Source: Deltaproteobacteria bacterium (GTDB lineage: Bacteria; Myxococcota_A; UBA9042; DTJE01). From it: a stretch of DNA of 64,000 nt. Of this stretch, positions 51,933 to 60,697 are shown in pieces (positions within the stretch are counted from its first letter, which is position 1; every line of letters starts with the position of its first letter). The stretch lies in contig JAKPOP010000003.1 in NCBI GenBank assembly GCA_029547805.1, positions 62,001 through 126,000 on the forward strand. Reading direction: 5' to 3'. A program made the position numbers and the translations under genes. The notes beneath the pieces are model-generated. The model ran no database searches, was not told where the DNA came from, and saw only the letters and a list, made by a program, of their open reading frames with translations.

Positions 51933-52934
51933 ATGTCGTCCCCCCCCGGACCCCAGGACGCGACCTCCCCCATCCGACAGCGGCTCGAGGAGTGGCTCGC
52001 GCACCTGGAGAACGGTCGGGGCACGAGTCCCCACACCCGAAAGGCCTACCGGCTTGATTGCGAGGAGTGGCTGCGGTTGCTGGAGGGCCACGAGGCCGAT
52101 CCGTTTCGACCGGGACGGTCGGCCATCCAGGCCTGGTTCGCCACCCTGCACCACCGCGGCGATGCCCCCGCGACCGTCTCCCGGAAGATCTCGGCGGTGA
52201 GGGGCTTCTATCGCTACCTGCGCAAGGTCGGGGCCATCGATCAGAACCCCCTCGAGGGGATCCGAGGCCCCAGGCAGGAGAAGCACCTGCCGGATTTCCT
52301 GCCGGTGGACGAGATGTTCGCCCTGCTGGACGCCCGGAGGCCCGGGACGGCACTGGGGATCCGGGACCGGGCGATCCTGGAACTGCTCTATGCCGGGGGG
52401 TTTCGGGTCTCGGAGCTGACGGGACTCCGGTGGAAGGACCTGGACCTCCGGGACGGCCAGGCCCGGGTCCTGGGCAAGGGGAGCAAGGAACGGATCGTCC
52501 CCATCGGGAGGCCCGCCCTGGCGGCCCTCCAGGCCTGGATCGATGTCCGTCCGTCGCTGCTGAAGGGGGGCAAGGACCCCGGGGCGTTGTTCCTCAATGC
52601 GCGAGGAGGCCCCCTCACCCCCCGGAGCGTGGCCCGGATCCTGGAGTCGGCATCCCGGGAGGTGGGCCTGTTGCGCAGGGTCCACCCCCACGCCTTCCGG
52701 CACTCCTTCGCGACCCACATGCTGGACGGCGGCGCGGACCTCCGGGACATCCAGGAGTTGCTGGGCCACTCCCGGTTGTCCACGACCCAGCGCTACACCC
52801 ACGTCACCCTGCGAAGGCTCCAGGAGGTCTATCATTCGGCCCACCCCCGGGCGGCCGGGGACCGGGACCAGGGGTCCGATCCAGGTCCCGGCGAGGGTCG
52901 GCACACAGACGCGAGAAAGGGAGGACGATCTTGA
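51933..52934 (+). CDS. xerC: Tyrosine recombinase XerC
   Basis: 333 residues. Xer recombinases resolve chromosome dimers at dif. The N-terminal SAM-like core-binding domain has [16 protein letters not shown]. All six catalytic positions are present: Arg158 (FRVSEL), Lys182 (GKGSKER), His253 and Arg256 (HAFRH), His279 (LLGHS) and the nucleophile Tyr288 (QRYTH). I used the ATG at 51933; one at 51921 adds four residues, and neither has a strong ribosome site. Its stop overlaps the TTG of hslV (TTGA). The xerC-hslV-hslU order is the same as codV-clpQ-clpY in Bacillus. Confidence 0.95.
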   Translation: MSSPPGPQDATSPIRQRLEEWLAHLENGRGTSPHTRKAYRLDCEEWLRLLEGHEADPFRPGRSAIQAWFATLHHRGDAPATVSRKISAVRGFYRYLRKVGAIDQNPLEGIRGPRQEKHLPDFLPVDEMFALLDARRPGTALGIRDRAILELLYAGGFRVSELTGLRWKDLDLRDGQARVLGKGSKERIVPIGRPALAALQAWIDVRPSLLKGGKDPGALFLNARGGPLTPRSVARILESASREVGLLRRVHPHAFRHSFATHMLDGGADLRDIQELLGHSRLSTTQRYTHVTLRRLQEVYHSAHPRAAGDRDQGSDPGPGEGRHTDARKGGRS

Positions 52935-53479
52935 AGGAACAGCCCGCATCGCCCCGGGGAACCACGGTCATCGCGGTACGCCGGAACGGGACCGTCGTGA
53001 TCGCCGGCGACGGACAGGTCTCCTACGGGGACACGATCCTGAAGCACACGGCTGCGAAGGTCCGTCGGGTCCACGGCGGGAAGGTCCTCACAGGCTTCGC
53101 CGGATCGACCGCCGACGCCTTCACCCTCTTCGAGCGGTTCGAGGCCCGCCTGAAGGACTTCAACGGCAACCTGGCCCGGGCCGCCGTCGAACTGGCCAAG
53201 GACTGGCGGACCGACCGGCTGCTCCGACGGCTGGACGCGATGCTGCTGGTGGCCGACCGGGAACGGACGTTTCTGCTCACCGGGACCGGGGACGTGATCG
53301 AACCCGACGAAGGCGTCATCGCCATCGGGTCCGGGGGGCCCTATGCCCTGGCTGCGGCCCGGGCCCTCATGCAGCATACCGGCCTGTCGGCGGCCGAGGT
53401 GGCCCGCACGGCGATGGAGATTGCCGCGGGGATCTGCATCTTCACCAACCAGAACATCACGCTGGAGGAACTTTCGTGA
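52931..53479 (+). CDS. hslV: ATP-dependent protease subunit HslV
   Basis: 182 residues. HslV is the proteasome-like peptidase ring that works with HslU. The start is a TTG overlapping the xerC stop, supported by GGGAGGA 7-8 bases upstream. Ten residues precede TTVIAVRR, so the nucleophile is Thr11, exposed after removal of the leader. Other signatures: [53 protein letters not shown] and [14 protein letters not shown]. Coupled to hslU by a GTGA overlap. Confidence 0.96.
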   Translation: MKEQPASPRGTTVIAVRRNGTVVIAGDGQVSYGDTILKHTAAKVRRVHGGKVLTGFAGSTADAFTLFERFEARLKDFNGNLARAAVELAKDWRTDRLLRRLDAMLLVADRERTFLLTGTGDVIEPDEGVIAIGSGGPYALAAARALMQHTGLSAAEVARTAMEIAAGICIFTNQNITLEELS

Positions 53480-54795
53480 TCACGTCGGAACGAGACCTGA
53501 CGCCTCGTGAGATCCTCGCGGAACTGGATCGCTACATCGTGGGCCAGCAGGCGGCCAAGAAGGCCGTGGCGATCGCCCTGCGCAATCGCTGGCGGCGACG
53601 GCAGGTGGAGGGGCCCCTCCGGGACGAGATCACGCCCAAGAACATCCTCATGATCGGGCCGACGGGGGTCGGGAAGACCGAGATCGCCCGCCGTCTGGCC
53701 CGGCTGGCCCGGGCACCATTCGTGAAGGTCGAGGCATCCCGCTACACCGAGGTGGGATACGTGGGCCGGGACGTCGAGGGAATGATCCGGGACCTGGTCG
53801 AGGTGTCGATGCATCAGGTCAAGGCCGAGGAGGGCGAGCGGGTGGCCCCGAAGGCCAGGCGCCTGGCCGAGGAGCGGGTGCTGGACCTGCTCATCGCCCA
53901 GCGGGAGGACCTCCGGGGCGAGACCCGGGAGGCCCTGGCGGCGAGGCTCCAGGCCGGGGACCTGGGCGACGTTCCCCTGCGCTTCGACGTCCCCGAGCAG
54001 TCCCTGCCCCTGATGTCGATCTTCAGCAACGCCGGGATGGAGGAGGTCGGCATCCAGTTCCAGGACCTGCTGGGAAACGCGATGCCCCGGAAGACCCGGA
54101 CCCGGCAGACGACGGTCCGGGAGGCGCTCCCCTGGTTCGAGTCCCAGGAGCGGGACCGGCTCCTGGACCCCGAGCAGGTGGGCCGGGAGGCCCTGGACCG
54201 TGCCCAGCACCGGGGCATCGTCTTCCTGGACGAACTGGACAAGATCTCCGGGAGGGAGCAGGGCCAGGGGCCGGACGTCTCCCGGGAGGGGGTCCAGCGG
54301 GACCTGCTGCCCATCGTGGAGGGCACCTCGGTCACCACGAAGCATGGCGTGGTCCGAACCGATCACATCCTCTTCATCGGTGCAGGGGCCTTCCACGTCT
54401 CGAAGGTGACGGACCTCATTCCCGAACTCCAGGGCCGCTTCCCGATCCGGGTGGAACTGGACGCCCTGACGCGGGAGGACTTCCTCCGGATCCTCCGGGA
54501 GCCGGACAACAGCCTCGTGGGGCAGTACCGGGCCCTCCTGGGGACCGAGGGGGTCGAGTTGCGCTTCGAGGACGACGGCATCGAGGCCATCGCCGAGGTG
54601 GCCGCGGAACTCAACAGCCGGTTCCAGAACATCGGCGCCAGGCGCCTCCACACCGTGATGGAGAAGGTGCTGGAGGAGGTCTCCTTCCATGCGCCGGACA
54701 TCGTCGGCCAGGTGATCCCCATCACGGCGCCCTACGTCCGTCAGCGGTTGGCGGACATCCTGCGCGACGAGGACCTGAGCCGGTACATCCTGTGA
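53476..54795 (+). CDS. hslU: ATP-dependent protease ATPase subunit HslU
   Basis: 439 residues from a GTG overlapping the hslV stop. HslU is the AAA+ unfoldase that feeds HslV. It begins [18 protein letters not shown], has Walker A GPTGVGKT at residues 61-68, the pore motif [14 protein letters not shown], Walker [11 protein letters not shown], sensor regions [20 protein letters not shown], and the C-terminal DLSRYIL tail that docks into HslV. The I-domain between about residues 110 and 240 is shorter than in E. coli but recognisable. Confidence 0.97.
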   Translation: MITSERDLTPREILAELDRYIVGQQAAKKAVAIALRNRWRRRQVEGPLRDEITPKNILMIGPTGVGKTEIARRLARLARAPFVKVEASRYTEVGYVGRDVEGMIRDLVEVSMHQVKAEEGERVAPKARRLAEERVLDLLIAQREDLRGETREALAARLQAGDLGDVPLRFDVPEQSLPLMSIFSNAGMEEVGIQFQDLLGNAMPRKTRTRQTTVREALPWFESQERDRLLDPEQVGREALDRAQHRGIVFLDELDKISGREQGQGPDVSREGVQRDLLPIVEGTSVTTKHGVVRTDHILFIGAGAFHVSKVTDLIPELQGRFPIRVELDALTREDFLRILREPDNSLVGQYRALLGTEGVELRFEDDGIEAIAEVAAELNSRFQNIGARRLHTVMEKVLEEVSFHAPDIVGQVIPITAPYVRQRLADILRDEDLSRYIL

Positions 54796-54801
54796 GGCGG
54801 A

Positions 54802-55788
54802 TCAGCGACGGCCCAGGGGGCTGAGGTGCCGGGCATCCACCCGCAGGGCCACCTTGCCCACCAGCACCCGGGCCTGCCCCCGGCCGTCGATCTCGGTCAC
54901 GACGGCGTCCCGACCCGCAAGGATCCCCGCCTCGATGCGCACCGAGTCCCCCACCCCGAAGTCCACGGAGCCGCCTCCCGAGGAGACCCGCGGGGTATCG
55001 CGCCCCGACGGCCCGGAAGAGGAGGCCCCCGAGGGGACCTGGGATTCGGGAAGGAGCCAGTTCGAGGTGGGCCTCCAGGCCCAGAAGTCCCAGATGGGCA
55101 GGAGCCGGGTCAGGGTCTCGACGGCCCGGGGCCGCAGGTTCGGGGGCATCACGTCCGGGCTGCCCGGGGCGTGAAGGCGTCCGATGAGGATCCGGAAGGA
55201 CTCGTGGAGCACCGCGTGTTCCAGGTGTTCCAGGTGGGACTCCTCGAACTCCGGGACGTCCACCCAGGTCTCGGGCCCAATCCGGACCCGGAATTCCGCC
55301 GGGAGGGTCCGGATCCGGTGCACCAGTTCCAGGGCCTCGGAGGGCTGGCGGCAGCGATTGAGCAGGTTCATCACGTCCAGCCAGGCCCGGGAGTGAGCCA
55401 TGAGGCCCATCTCGACGCCCTCCCGACCGACCCGGATGCCCAGGTGCAGGTGCTGCTGGTGCACCGCCAGTCCGGCGACCTGCTCCGGGAGCGAGAACCG
55501 GGAGTCAATCAGGGGCCCCACGGCCTTGCGCTGCTCCTCGGTCCGGGTGAAGAAGAGGACCATCTCCTCGACCCGGTGCTGGTTGAAGAGGCAAGGAACA
55601 TGGGGGCTGACCTCCCAGGAGAAGGACCGCTCCCGGGTCAGAGGTCCTGCGGCGGCCTCGCCCAGGTCCCGGAGGGCCTCCCGGATCGCCATCCGTTCCC
55701 GGTTGTACTGGTTCGACGACTGTTTCCGGGAATCGAAGACCGAGAGGGTCGCGTCATCGAATCCGGCGAAGGGCCCCCCGAAGACCAA
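54802..55788 (-). CDS. KOW-domain protein of unknown function
   Basis: 328 residues. I chose a TTG at 55788 because GGAGG lies 7 bases upstream and a strong promoter follows above it; no ATG precedes the conserved-looking FAGFDDATLSVFDSRKQSSN segment, while a later ATG (MAIREALRDLG) would remove it. Residues about 1-200 are mixed alpha/beta with HRVEEMVLFFTR and QQHLHLGIRVGREGVEMGLM. A Ser/Gly-rich linker then leads to a C-terminal KOW unit (VGDSVRIEAGILAGRDAVVTEI), the RNA- or ribosome-contact motif of NusG-type proteins. No NusG N-terminal domain is recognised, so I do not assign a NusG role. It converges on hslU with 6 bases between stops. Confidence 0.75.
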   Translation of the reverse strand: MVFGGPFAGFDDATLSVFDSRKQSSNQYNRERMAIREALRDLGEAAAGPLTRERSFSWEVSPHVPCLFNQHRVEEMVLFFTRTEEQRKAVGPLIDSRFSLPEQVAGLAVHQQHLHLGIRVGREGVEMGLMAHSRAWLDVMNLLNRCRQPSEALELVHRIRTLPAEFRVRIGPETWVDVPEFEESHLEHLEHAVLHESFRILIGRLHAPGSPDVMPPNLRPRAVETLTRLLPIWDFWAWRPTSNWLLPESQVPSGASSSGPSGRDTPRVSSGGGSVDFGVGDSVRIEAGILAGRDAVVTEIDGRGQARVLVGKVALRVDARHLSPLGRR

Positions 55789-55829
55789 CTCCCATCCTCC
55801 TGTCGCAGCGCCGCGTTCACGGCCGTCGG

Positions 55830-55858
55830 AGTCTATCCGAAGGGTCCCGCATTGCCAA
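55830..55858 (-). promoter_or_regulatory. Promoter for the KOW-domain gene
   Basis: Minus strand: TTGGCA, 17 bases, TAGACT. Predicted start near 55823, about 35 bases before the TTG at 55788; this supports the TTG start. Confidence 0.7.
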
Positions 55859-55984
55859 GCGCGTCTTCGCGAGACCCTCCAGCGAGGGAGCGATCCGGTC
55901 AGGCCCATCCCCGCACGATGAGCCGCTTCCAGGTCTCACGGCCCAGGGGCGCCGCTCGGTCCGTCATGGGAAGGGCGACCGGAC

Positions 55985-56012
55985 TTGACGACACTCCCAT
56001 TCCGGGGAGACT
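55985..56012 (+). promoter_or_regulatory. Promoter for the sirtuin gene
   Basis: TTGACG, 16 bases, GAGACT. Predicted start near 56019, about 26 bases before the ATG at 56045. One base from the TAGACT form. Confidence 0.5.
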
Positions 56013-56044
56013 CAAGGATCCTGGACCTTGCGGAGACCTGGACC

Positions 56045-56776
56045 ATGTCCCTGGCGCTTCGTCCCGACATGTCCGTGGCCGTGCTGACCGGTGCGGGCAT
56101 CTCTGCCGATTCGGGTCTTGCCACCTTCCGGGACTCCGGCGGACTCTGGGAACAGCACGATGTCACCCAGGTGGCCACCCCCGAGGGCTTCCTCCGGGAC
56201 CCGGATCTGGTCTGGCGCTTCTACAGTCACCGGCGACGGCAGGCGATGGCCGCCGATCCCAATGCCGCCCACCGGGCCCTGGCCTCCCTGGAGCGATTCC
56301 TGGAATCCCGGGGTCGCTTCACGCTGATCACCCAGAACGTGGACGGGCTCCATCAGCGAGGCGGGGCCCGCAACGTCCTGGAGGTTCACGGATCGCTCTT
56401 CCGCACCCGGTGCGCGAACCCCGCGTGTCCCCGCTCCAAGACCGCGTGGCAGGACGAGGAACTCCACCTGGATGGCGCCCCCCGTTGCGGCGAATGCGGA
56501 GGGCTCCTCCGACCGGCGGTGGTCTGGTTCGGCGAGCATCTGGACCCAGAGGTCCTCTTCGCAGCGGAGCAGGCCGTCAAGCGCTGCGACCTGTTCCTGG
56601 TCGTCGGGACCTCGGGCGTGGTCTGGCCCGTCGCGGGCCTGATCCTCGTGGCTCGGGACCAGGGGGCCCGATCGGTCCTCGTGAACCTCGAACCTCCTGA
56701 AAACCACCGCTACTTCGACGAGGTCCACCTGGGCAGGGCCGCCGAGGTCCTCCCATCCCTCCTTGCGCTGCCGTAG
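56045..56776 (+). CDS. cobB: Sirtuin NAD-dependent deacylase
   Basis: 243 residues. Sirtuins remove acyl groups from lysines while splitting NAD. Visible signatures: GAGIS at residues 16-20 (NAD-binding), TQNVDGLH at 96-103, catalytic His115 in EVHGSLF, and zinc ligands Cys123, Cys128, Cys148 and Cys151. The later GTSGVVWPVAGL and VNLEPP segments complete the Rossmann fold. The ATG at 56045 lies 8 bases after GGAG and just below a promoter; a TTG at 55985 would fall inside that promoter. Alone on its strand between the KOW gene and hutH. Confidence 0.95.
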   Translation: MSLALRPDMSVAVLTGAGISADSGLATFRDSGGLWEQHDVTQVATPEGFLRDPDLVWRFYSHRRRQAMAADPNAAHRALASLERFLESRGRFTLITQNVDGLHQRGGARNVLEVHGSLFRTRCANPACPRSKTAWQDEELHLDGAPRCGECGGLLRPAVVWFGEHLDPEVLFAAEQAVKRCDLFLVVGTSGVVWPVAGLILVARDQGARSVLVNLEPPENHRYFDEVHLGRAAEVLPSLLALP

Positions 56777-56785
56777 CCGTTGGCC

Positions 56786-58312
56786 TCAGGCTCCTTCCGA
56801 AAGGGCCTCCCGGACGGACTCCAGCAGACCGCCGCCGGGACGCAGCAATCGCTGGATGCGATCGGCATCGGGACCCACGGGCCGGTCCCCGTCCAGGGGC
56901 GGCACCGCCTCCCGGATCACCCGGTGAGCCGCCTGGACGCCCCTTCCCGGGCGCCTCGGGGCCCGCTGATCGATCCCGACCGCAGCGCACAGGGCCTCGA
57001 GGGCGAGCACCCACCGGACGTTGTCCACCACCTGCCGGGCCTTCAGGGCCGAGGTCATCCCCATGCTCACGTGGTCCTCCCGGTTGGCCGAGGAGGGGAT
57101 GCTGTCCACCGAGGCGGGATGGGCCAGGACCTTGTTCTCGCTGACCAGGGAGGCTGCCGAGACCTGGGCCATCATGTAGCCGCTGCAGAGGCCCGAGTGG
57201 GATGCCAGGAAGGGCGTCAGCCCCTCCGAGAGCGCGGGATTGAGCAGGTGCTCCACGCGTCGTTCCGAAATGGACCCGAGTTCCGCGGCGGCGATGGCCA
57301 GGAAGTCCAGGGCCAGGGCCACCGGCTCCCCGTGGAAATTCCCTCCCGAGAGGATCGCCCCTTCGGGGAAGACCAGGGGATTGTCGGTGGCGGAGTTCAT
57401 CTCCGTCACGACGACGCGGTGGACGAACTCCAGGGCATCCCGGACGGCCCCGTGGACCTGGGGCATGCACCGCAGGGAGTAGGGGTCCTGGACCCGGTGC
57501 GGACTGGATCGGTGGGACTCCCGGATCTCGCTCTCCCGGAGCAGGGCCTGGAGCCAGCGCCCCGAGGCGACCTGTCCGGGATGGGGACGCGCCTGGAGAA
57601 TCCGGGGGTCGAAGGCGTCCGGGGTCCCCAGGGCCGCCTCCAGCGTCATGGCACCGATCACGTCGGCGATCTGGACCAGGTGCAAGGCCTCCCACAGGGC
57701 GACGGCCCCGACCGCCGTGAGGACCTGGGTTCCATTGACCAGGGCCAGGCCTTCCTTGGGCTGGAGTTCCAGCGGGGTCAGGCCCGCCCGGGCCAGGGCA
57801 TCGGCCCCAGACCACTCCTGGCCGTCGACCCAGGCCCTCCCCTCCCCCACCATCACGAGGGCCATGTGGGCCAGGGGAGCCAGATCCCCCGAGGCGCCCA
57901 CCGATCCCCGGGAGGGCACGACGGGGTGCACTCCTCGGTTCAGCATCTCGACCAGCAACAGGACCACCTCGGGCCGGACCCCGGCCAGGCCCGTGGCCAG
58001 CACCTGGGCCCGGAGCAGCATCGTCGCCCGGACCGCGTCCTGGTCCAGAGGCTCCCGGACCCCCGCGGCGTGGCTTCGAACGAGGTTCCATTGCAGTCGG
58101 GCCAGGTCCTCGAAGGGGACCGGAACCTCGGCCAGGGCGCCGAACCCGGTGTTGATGCCGTAGTGCGGAAGTCCATCCCGGAGGCGCCCCTCGACCACCG
58201 CCCGACCGGACCGGATCCGGTCCAGGGCCTCGGGGTCCAGTGTCACCTTCTCCCGACGATGAACCACCGCCTCCATCTCCTCCAGTCCGATCGCCTGACC
58301 GATTCGAATCAT
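56786..58312 (-). CDS. hutH: Histidine ammonia-lyase
   Basis: 508 residues, normal length. HutH converts L-histidine to urocanate and ammonia. The MIO prosthetic group forms from Ala140-Ser141-Gly142 in [14 protein letters not shown]. Other signatures: [11 protein letters not shown] (Tyr of the active site), [17 protein letters not shown] and DNPLVFPEG. The ATG at 58312 gives the standard N-terminus. No other hut genes are in the window. It converges on the sirtuin gene with 9 bases between stops. PAL/TAL activity is unlikely given the typical HAL motifs, but substrate choice cannot be proven from sequence. Confidence 0.95.
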   Translation of the reverse strand: MIRIGQAIGLEEMEAVVHRREKVTLDPEALDRIRSGRAVVEGRLRDGLPHYGINTGFGALAEVPVPFEDLARLQWNLVRSHAAGVREPLDQDAVRATMLLRAQVLATGLAGVRPEVVLLLVEMLNRGVHPVVPSRGSVGASGDLAPLAHMALVMVGEGRAWVDGQEWSGADALARAGLTPLELQPKEGLALVNGTQVLTAVGAVALWEALHLVQIADVIGAMTLEAALGTPDAFDPRILQARPHPGQVASGRWLQALLRESEIRESHRSSPHRVQDPYSLRCMPQVHGAVRDALEFVHRVVVTEMNSATDNPLVFPEGAILSGGNFHGEPVALALDFLAIAAAELGSISERRVEHLLNPALSEGLTPFLASHSGLCSGYMMAQVSAASLVSENKVLAHPASVDSIPSSANREDHVSMGMTSALKARQVVDNVRWVLALEALCAAVGIDQRAPRRPGRGVQAAHRVIREAVPPLDGDRPVGPDADRIQRLLRPGGGLLESVREALSEGA

Positions 58313-58374
58313 CCCTGCCCCCGGGTGTCGACCCCCGCGCATTGTAGTCCCAGTTGCATCCGCCGCATCGCCCG

Positions 58375-58402
58375 TTGACGTCCACACCCGGTCTGCTACC
58401 CT
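58375..58402 (+). promoter_or_regulatory. Promoter for the NifU-like gene
   Basis: TTGACG, 16 bases, TACCCT. Predicted start near 58409, about 24 bases before the ATG at 58433. It lies in the 120-base divergent gap with hutH. Confidence 0.55.
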
Positions 58403-58432
58403 TCCGGAGACCTGTTGCGGGGCGACCCCCTG

Positions 58433-58699
58433 ATGGAAACGAACGACACCCCCCGAGCGACTCCCGAGGAACACCGGGCAGCCATCCAGTCGATCCTGGA
58501 CCAGATCCGCCCATCCCTGGTCAACGACGGCGGCGACTGCGAACTGGTGGACGTCTCCGAGGACGGAAAGACGGTCTACCTGAGGCTCCAGGGCGCCTGC
58601 GCCCACTGCCCCTCCTCGATCTACACCTTGAAGTACGGCATCGAGCAGGTGCTCCGGGAACTGGTCCCCGGCGTCGAGACCGTCGAACCCGTCCCCTGA
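58433..58699 (+). CDS. NifU-like C-terminal domain protein (Fe-S scaffold)
   Basis: 88 residues, a single NifU C-terminal (Nfu) domain that binds and transfers an iron-sulfur cluster. The pattern [20 protein letters not shown] followed by [14 protein letters not shown] is diagnostic, with the CxxC as cluster ligands. ATG at 58433 is preferred; a TTG at 58415 behind GGAG would add six residues. Possible clients nearby are the ferredoxin at 59336 and lipoyl synthase. Confidence 0.92.
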   Translation: METNDTPRATPEEHRAAIQSILDQIRPSLVNDGGDCELVDVSEDGKTVYLRLQGACAHCPSSIYTLKYGIEQVLRELVPGVETVEPVP

Positions 58700-58801
58700 C
58701 CTGCGAGGGCACAGGTCCTGCGGGAGGGGCATTGTTCCGCCCGGAGATTCCTGTCCGGGGCGATCCGGAAGCCCAGGTCCCGCAGGCGCCTCCCGCGCTT
58801 C

Positions 58802-59260
58802 TCAGAAGCAGGAGTTGAAGACCTTCCAGGCGTTGTTTCGTGCAGGGTCGCGCCGGAGGCTGCAGGGCGTCGCCATGTCGCTCTGGCTGTTCTGGACGAA
58901 GACCTTCAGGTTGTTTCCCTCGGTCCGCTTCTCCATCACGACGTAGGTCAGCGCCGAGGCGTCCTTGAGCAGGTACCTGGCCTTTCGGCGCAGCGCCGGG
59001 AATCGCATCGTCTCCCACTCGTTCATCGCCGCCGGGGAGGCCAGCTCCTCCGAGTGGAGCAGTTCCGCAAAGGCGATCCAGGCCTCCTGGTCGTCGGGCA
59101 TCGTGGCGGCCTTCAGGACGTCCTGGAGGACCTTCTCGGGGGTCCCGGCGTCGGGATTGGAGACCGTCACGCCGATCCCCAGCCGGTTCTTGAGGGACTG
59201 GCACCCCGTCCCCGAGGCCAACACCAGGACCAGGACCAGCCACCGGGCCATCCTCTTCAT
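58802..59260 (-). CDS. Small lipoprotein, unknown function
   Basis: 152 residues. The lipoprotein signal MKRMARWLVLVLVLASGTGC ends in a lipobox with Cys20. The mature part is mixed helix and strand (AFAELLHSEE, YVVMEKRTEGNNLKVFVQNS) and ends in CSLRRD...VFNSCF, where the two Cys could pair. The fold may resemble NTF2-like proteins that count damaged helices around a beta-sheet, but I do not recognise the family. GGAGG lies before the ATG and a strong promoter above that. Confidence 0.78.
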   Translation of the reverse strand: MKRMARWLVLVLVLASGTGCQSLKNRLGIGVTVSNPDAGTPEKVLQDVLKAATMPDDQEAWIAFAELLHSEELASPAAMNEWETMRFPALRRKARYLLKDASALTYVVMEKRTEGNNLKVFVQNSQSDMATPCSLRRDPARNNAWKVFNSCF

Positions 59261-59288
59261 GGGGACCTCCATCTCCGCTCTGGGGGGC

Positions 59289-59317
59289 AGTCTACCGGGA
59301 ATCGGTGGGAGGAACAA
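59289..59317 (-). promoter_or_regulatory. Promoter for the small lipoprotein gene
   Basis: Minus strand: TTGTTC, 17 bases, TAGACT. Predicted start near 59282, about 22 bases before the ATG at 59260, so this gene need not depend on the upstream ferredoxin gene. Confidence 0.65.
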
Positions 59318-59335
59318 GGTCGGAGGCCGTTCTTC

Positions 59336-59530
59336 TCAGGCCTTCGTGATGGCGTCCACGCCGCAGGTCGGAACGCACTTCGAGGGAACGCCCGCGCTCG
59401 CGCACTCGTCGCACTTCTGGGGGTCGATCACGTAGGCAGGGTCCCCGGGGGAAATGGCGTGGTTGATGTCGCACGCCTCCTCGCAGGCACCGCAGGAAAC
59501 GCAGAGGTCCGGGTCGATCTTCATGGCCAT
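59336..59530 (-). CDS. Two-cluster [4Fe-4S] ferredoxin
   Basis: 64 residues. Cluster I ligands are Cys10, Cys13 and Cys16 with Cys20; cluster II ligands are Cys40 and Cys43, then Cys52 and Cys56. The gap of eight residues between Cys43 and Cys52 is longer than the classic two, as in Alvin- or YfhL-type 2[4Fe-4S] ferredoxins. The residue after Cys20 is Asp instead of the usual Pro. It should act as a small cytoplasmic electron carrier; its partner is unknown. The ATG at 59530 follows GGAGG by 7 bases. Confidence 0.92.
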   Translation of the reverse strand: MAMKIDPDLCVSCGACEEACDINHAISPGDPAYVIDPQKCDECASAGVPSKCVPTCGVDAITKA

Positions 59531-59583
59531 GGGGAAACCTCCCAATGAGAGTCTTGGGGCGGCCCTTGCCGTCCGACGGGCGA

Positions 59584-59612
59584 ATGCTCCGCAAAGACCG
59601 GCCCCCTGTCAA
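59584..59612 (-). promoter_or_regulatory. Promoter candidate for the ferredoxin gene
   Basis: Minus strand: TTGACA, 17 bases, GAGCAT. A second TTGACA lies 13 bases further upstream (59620-59625). Predicted leader of about 47 bases. Confidence 0.4.
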
Positions 59613-59666
59613 GCGGTCGTGTCAAGGACATGGATTTCCCGTGCCATTCTGTTCGACAATGCCCCC

Positions 59667-60143
59667 ATGTGGGAGTCCTTCTCGATGGACCTCGTGGCGT
59701 CCGGGCTCTTCGTGGGCCGGGCCCCGACGTCGCTCAATCACTTCCAGGCCATCCGGGATCGGGGCGTGGACGCCCTGTTGTCGCTCCAGCCGGAGGCGGA
59801 GGCGGCGCAGTACGGGCTGCTTCCCGACGTCGCCGCCCGGGTCGCCTCCTCCCTGGGGATGACGCTGGACCGGGTGCCGATTCCGGACCTGGAACCCGTC
59901 GCTCTGAAACGACTCGTCGGTGCGGCCGCGATGCGGCTGGACGACCTGTTGCAGCGCCACCACCAGGTCTACCTGCACTGCGCCGCCGGACTGAATCGTT
60001 CGCCGACGGTGGCAGCGGCCTGGATGGCCTGGCGCCAGGGCCTGGATGCCTCCTCGGCCTGCGCCCTGGTCCGACAGGCCCATCCCTCGGCGCCGGACAT
60101 GGAGGCCGTACGGGACTTCCTGGCACGAATCCGGAGTCCCTAG
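59667..60143 (+). CDS. Dual-specificity/tyrosine-type protein phosphatase
   Basis: 158 residues. The active-site signature HCAAGLNRS gives nucleophile Cys105 and phosphate-binding Arg111; the general acid is probably Asp74 in PIPDLEP. Preceding strands (GLFVGRAPTSLNHFQAIRDR) are typical of cysteine-based dual-specificity phosphatases. No signal peptide, so it acts in the cytoplasm on phosphoproteins or small phosphates; the substrate is unknown. I used the ATG at 59667; one at 59685 is possible. Its stop shares the palindrome CTAG with the convergent gene's stop. Confidence 0.9.
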   Translation: MWESFSMDLVASGLFVGRAPTSLNHFQAIRDRGVDALLSLQPEAEAAQYGLLPDVAARVASSLGMTLDRVPIPDLEPVALKRLVGAAAMRLDDLLQRHHQVYLHCAAGLNRSPTVAAAWMAWRQGLDASSACALVRQAHPSAPDMEAVRDFLARIRSP

Positions 60144-60565
60144 CCTTTCCGCGACCGGGGGGCGGGGGTCTTCTTTCGAGGTCGGACCGGCGCCTTCGGA
60201 GGGGGGGCCTCCGGGCCGCCATCCACTGCCGGGTCCCGGCGACGGATGCCCACCTGGACCCGGATGTCGAAGACCAGGTCCGTGAGCAGCCGCTGCATTT
60301 CCTTCGCCGGGTCCACGTGGGACAGGAAGCCGTTCAGTTCCCGCACCGAGGCCGACAGGAAATCCCGCCGCAGTTCCGCGAGTTCCGCCCTCACGGCCTG
60401 GCCCACCTCCTTCGGGATCACCGCCGAGAGGACCTGTCGCAGTCCCTCCTCGGAGCTCAGCAGGGACTTCACCGAGGTCCCGACGGCCTTCCGGGCCAGG
60501 TCCAGCACCCCATCCACCGCCCGCCTTCCCGAGGACTCTTCCGCCAGATCGGGTCCTTCGGCCAT
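60140..60565 (-). CDS. Small helical protein with basic tail, unknown function
   Basis: 141 residues. Mostly amphipathic helices (VDGVLDLARKAVGTSVKSLL, QAVRAELAELRRDFLSASVR, AKEMQRLLTDLVFDIRVQV) with a Lys/Arg/Pro-rich C-terminal tail that may bind nucleic acid or membrane. No Cys and no membrane segment. No family recognised, although the helix pattern is loosely phasin-like. AGGAGG precedes the ATG at 60565. It is divergent from secA and tail-to-tail with the phosphatase, sharing its stop palindrome. Confidence 0.75.
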   Translation of the reverse strand: MAEGPDLAEESSGRRAVDGVLDLARKAVGTSVKSLLSSEEGLRQVLSAVIPKEVGQAVRAELAELRRDFLSASVRELNGFLSHVDPAKEMQRLLTDLVFDIRVQVGIRRRDPAVDGGPEAPPPKAPVRPRKKTPAPRSRKG

Positions 60566-60594
60566 CGGTCCCTCCTGATTCGCGCACGAACCGC

Positions 60595-60603
60595 ATCCTA
60601 GCA
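60595..60603 (-). promoter_or_regulatory. Extended -10 promoter for the small helical protein gene
   Basis: Minus strand reads TGC-TAGGAT with no clear -35. Predicted start near 60588, about 23 bases before the ATG at 60565. Confidence 0.5.
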
Positions 60604-60640
60604 CGACGGCCGGGCTTGTTCCTAGCAGAGTCGGTGTCCA

Positions 60641-60649
60641 TGGTAGACT
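60641..60649 (+). promoter_or_regulatory. Extended -10 promoter for secA
   Basis: TGG-TAGACT, with predicted start near 60656 and a leader of about 42 bases before the ATG at 60698. The -35 position is not consensus. Confidence 0.55.
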
Positions 60650-60697
60650 CCAGCGCCCTCGGAACCCACCGGGTCCCGGGCAGAATCGGAGGACTCG

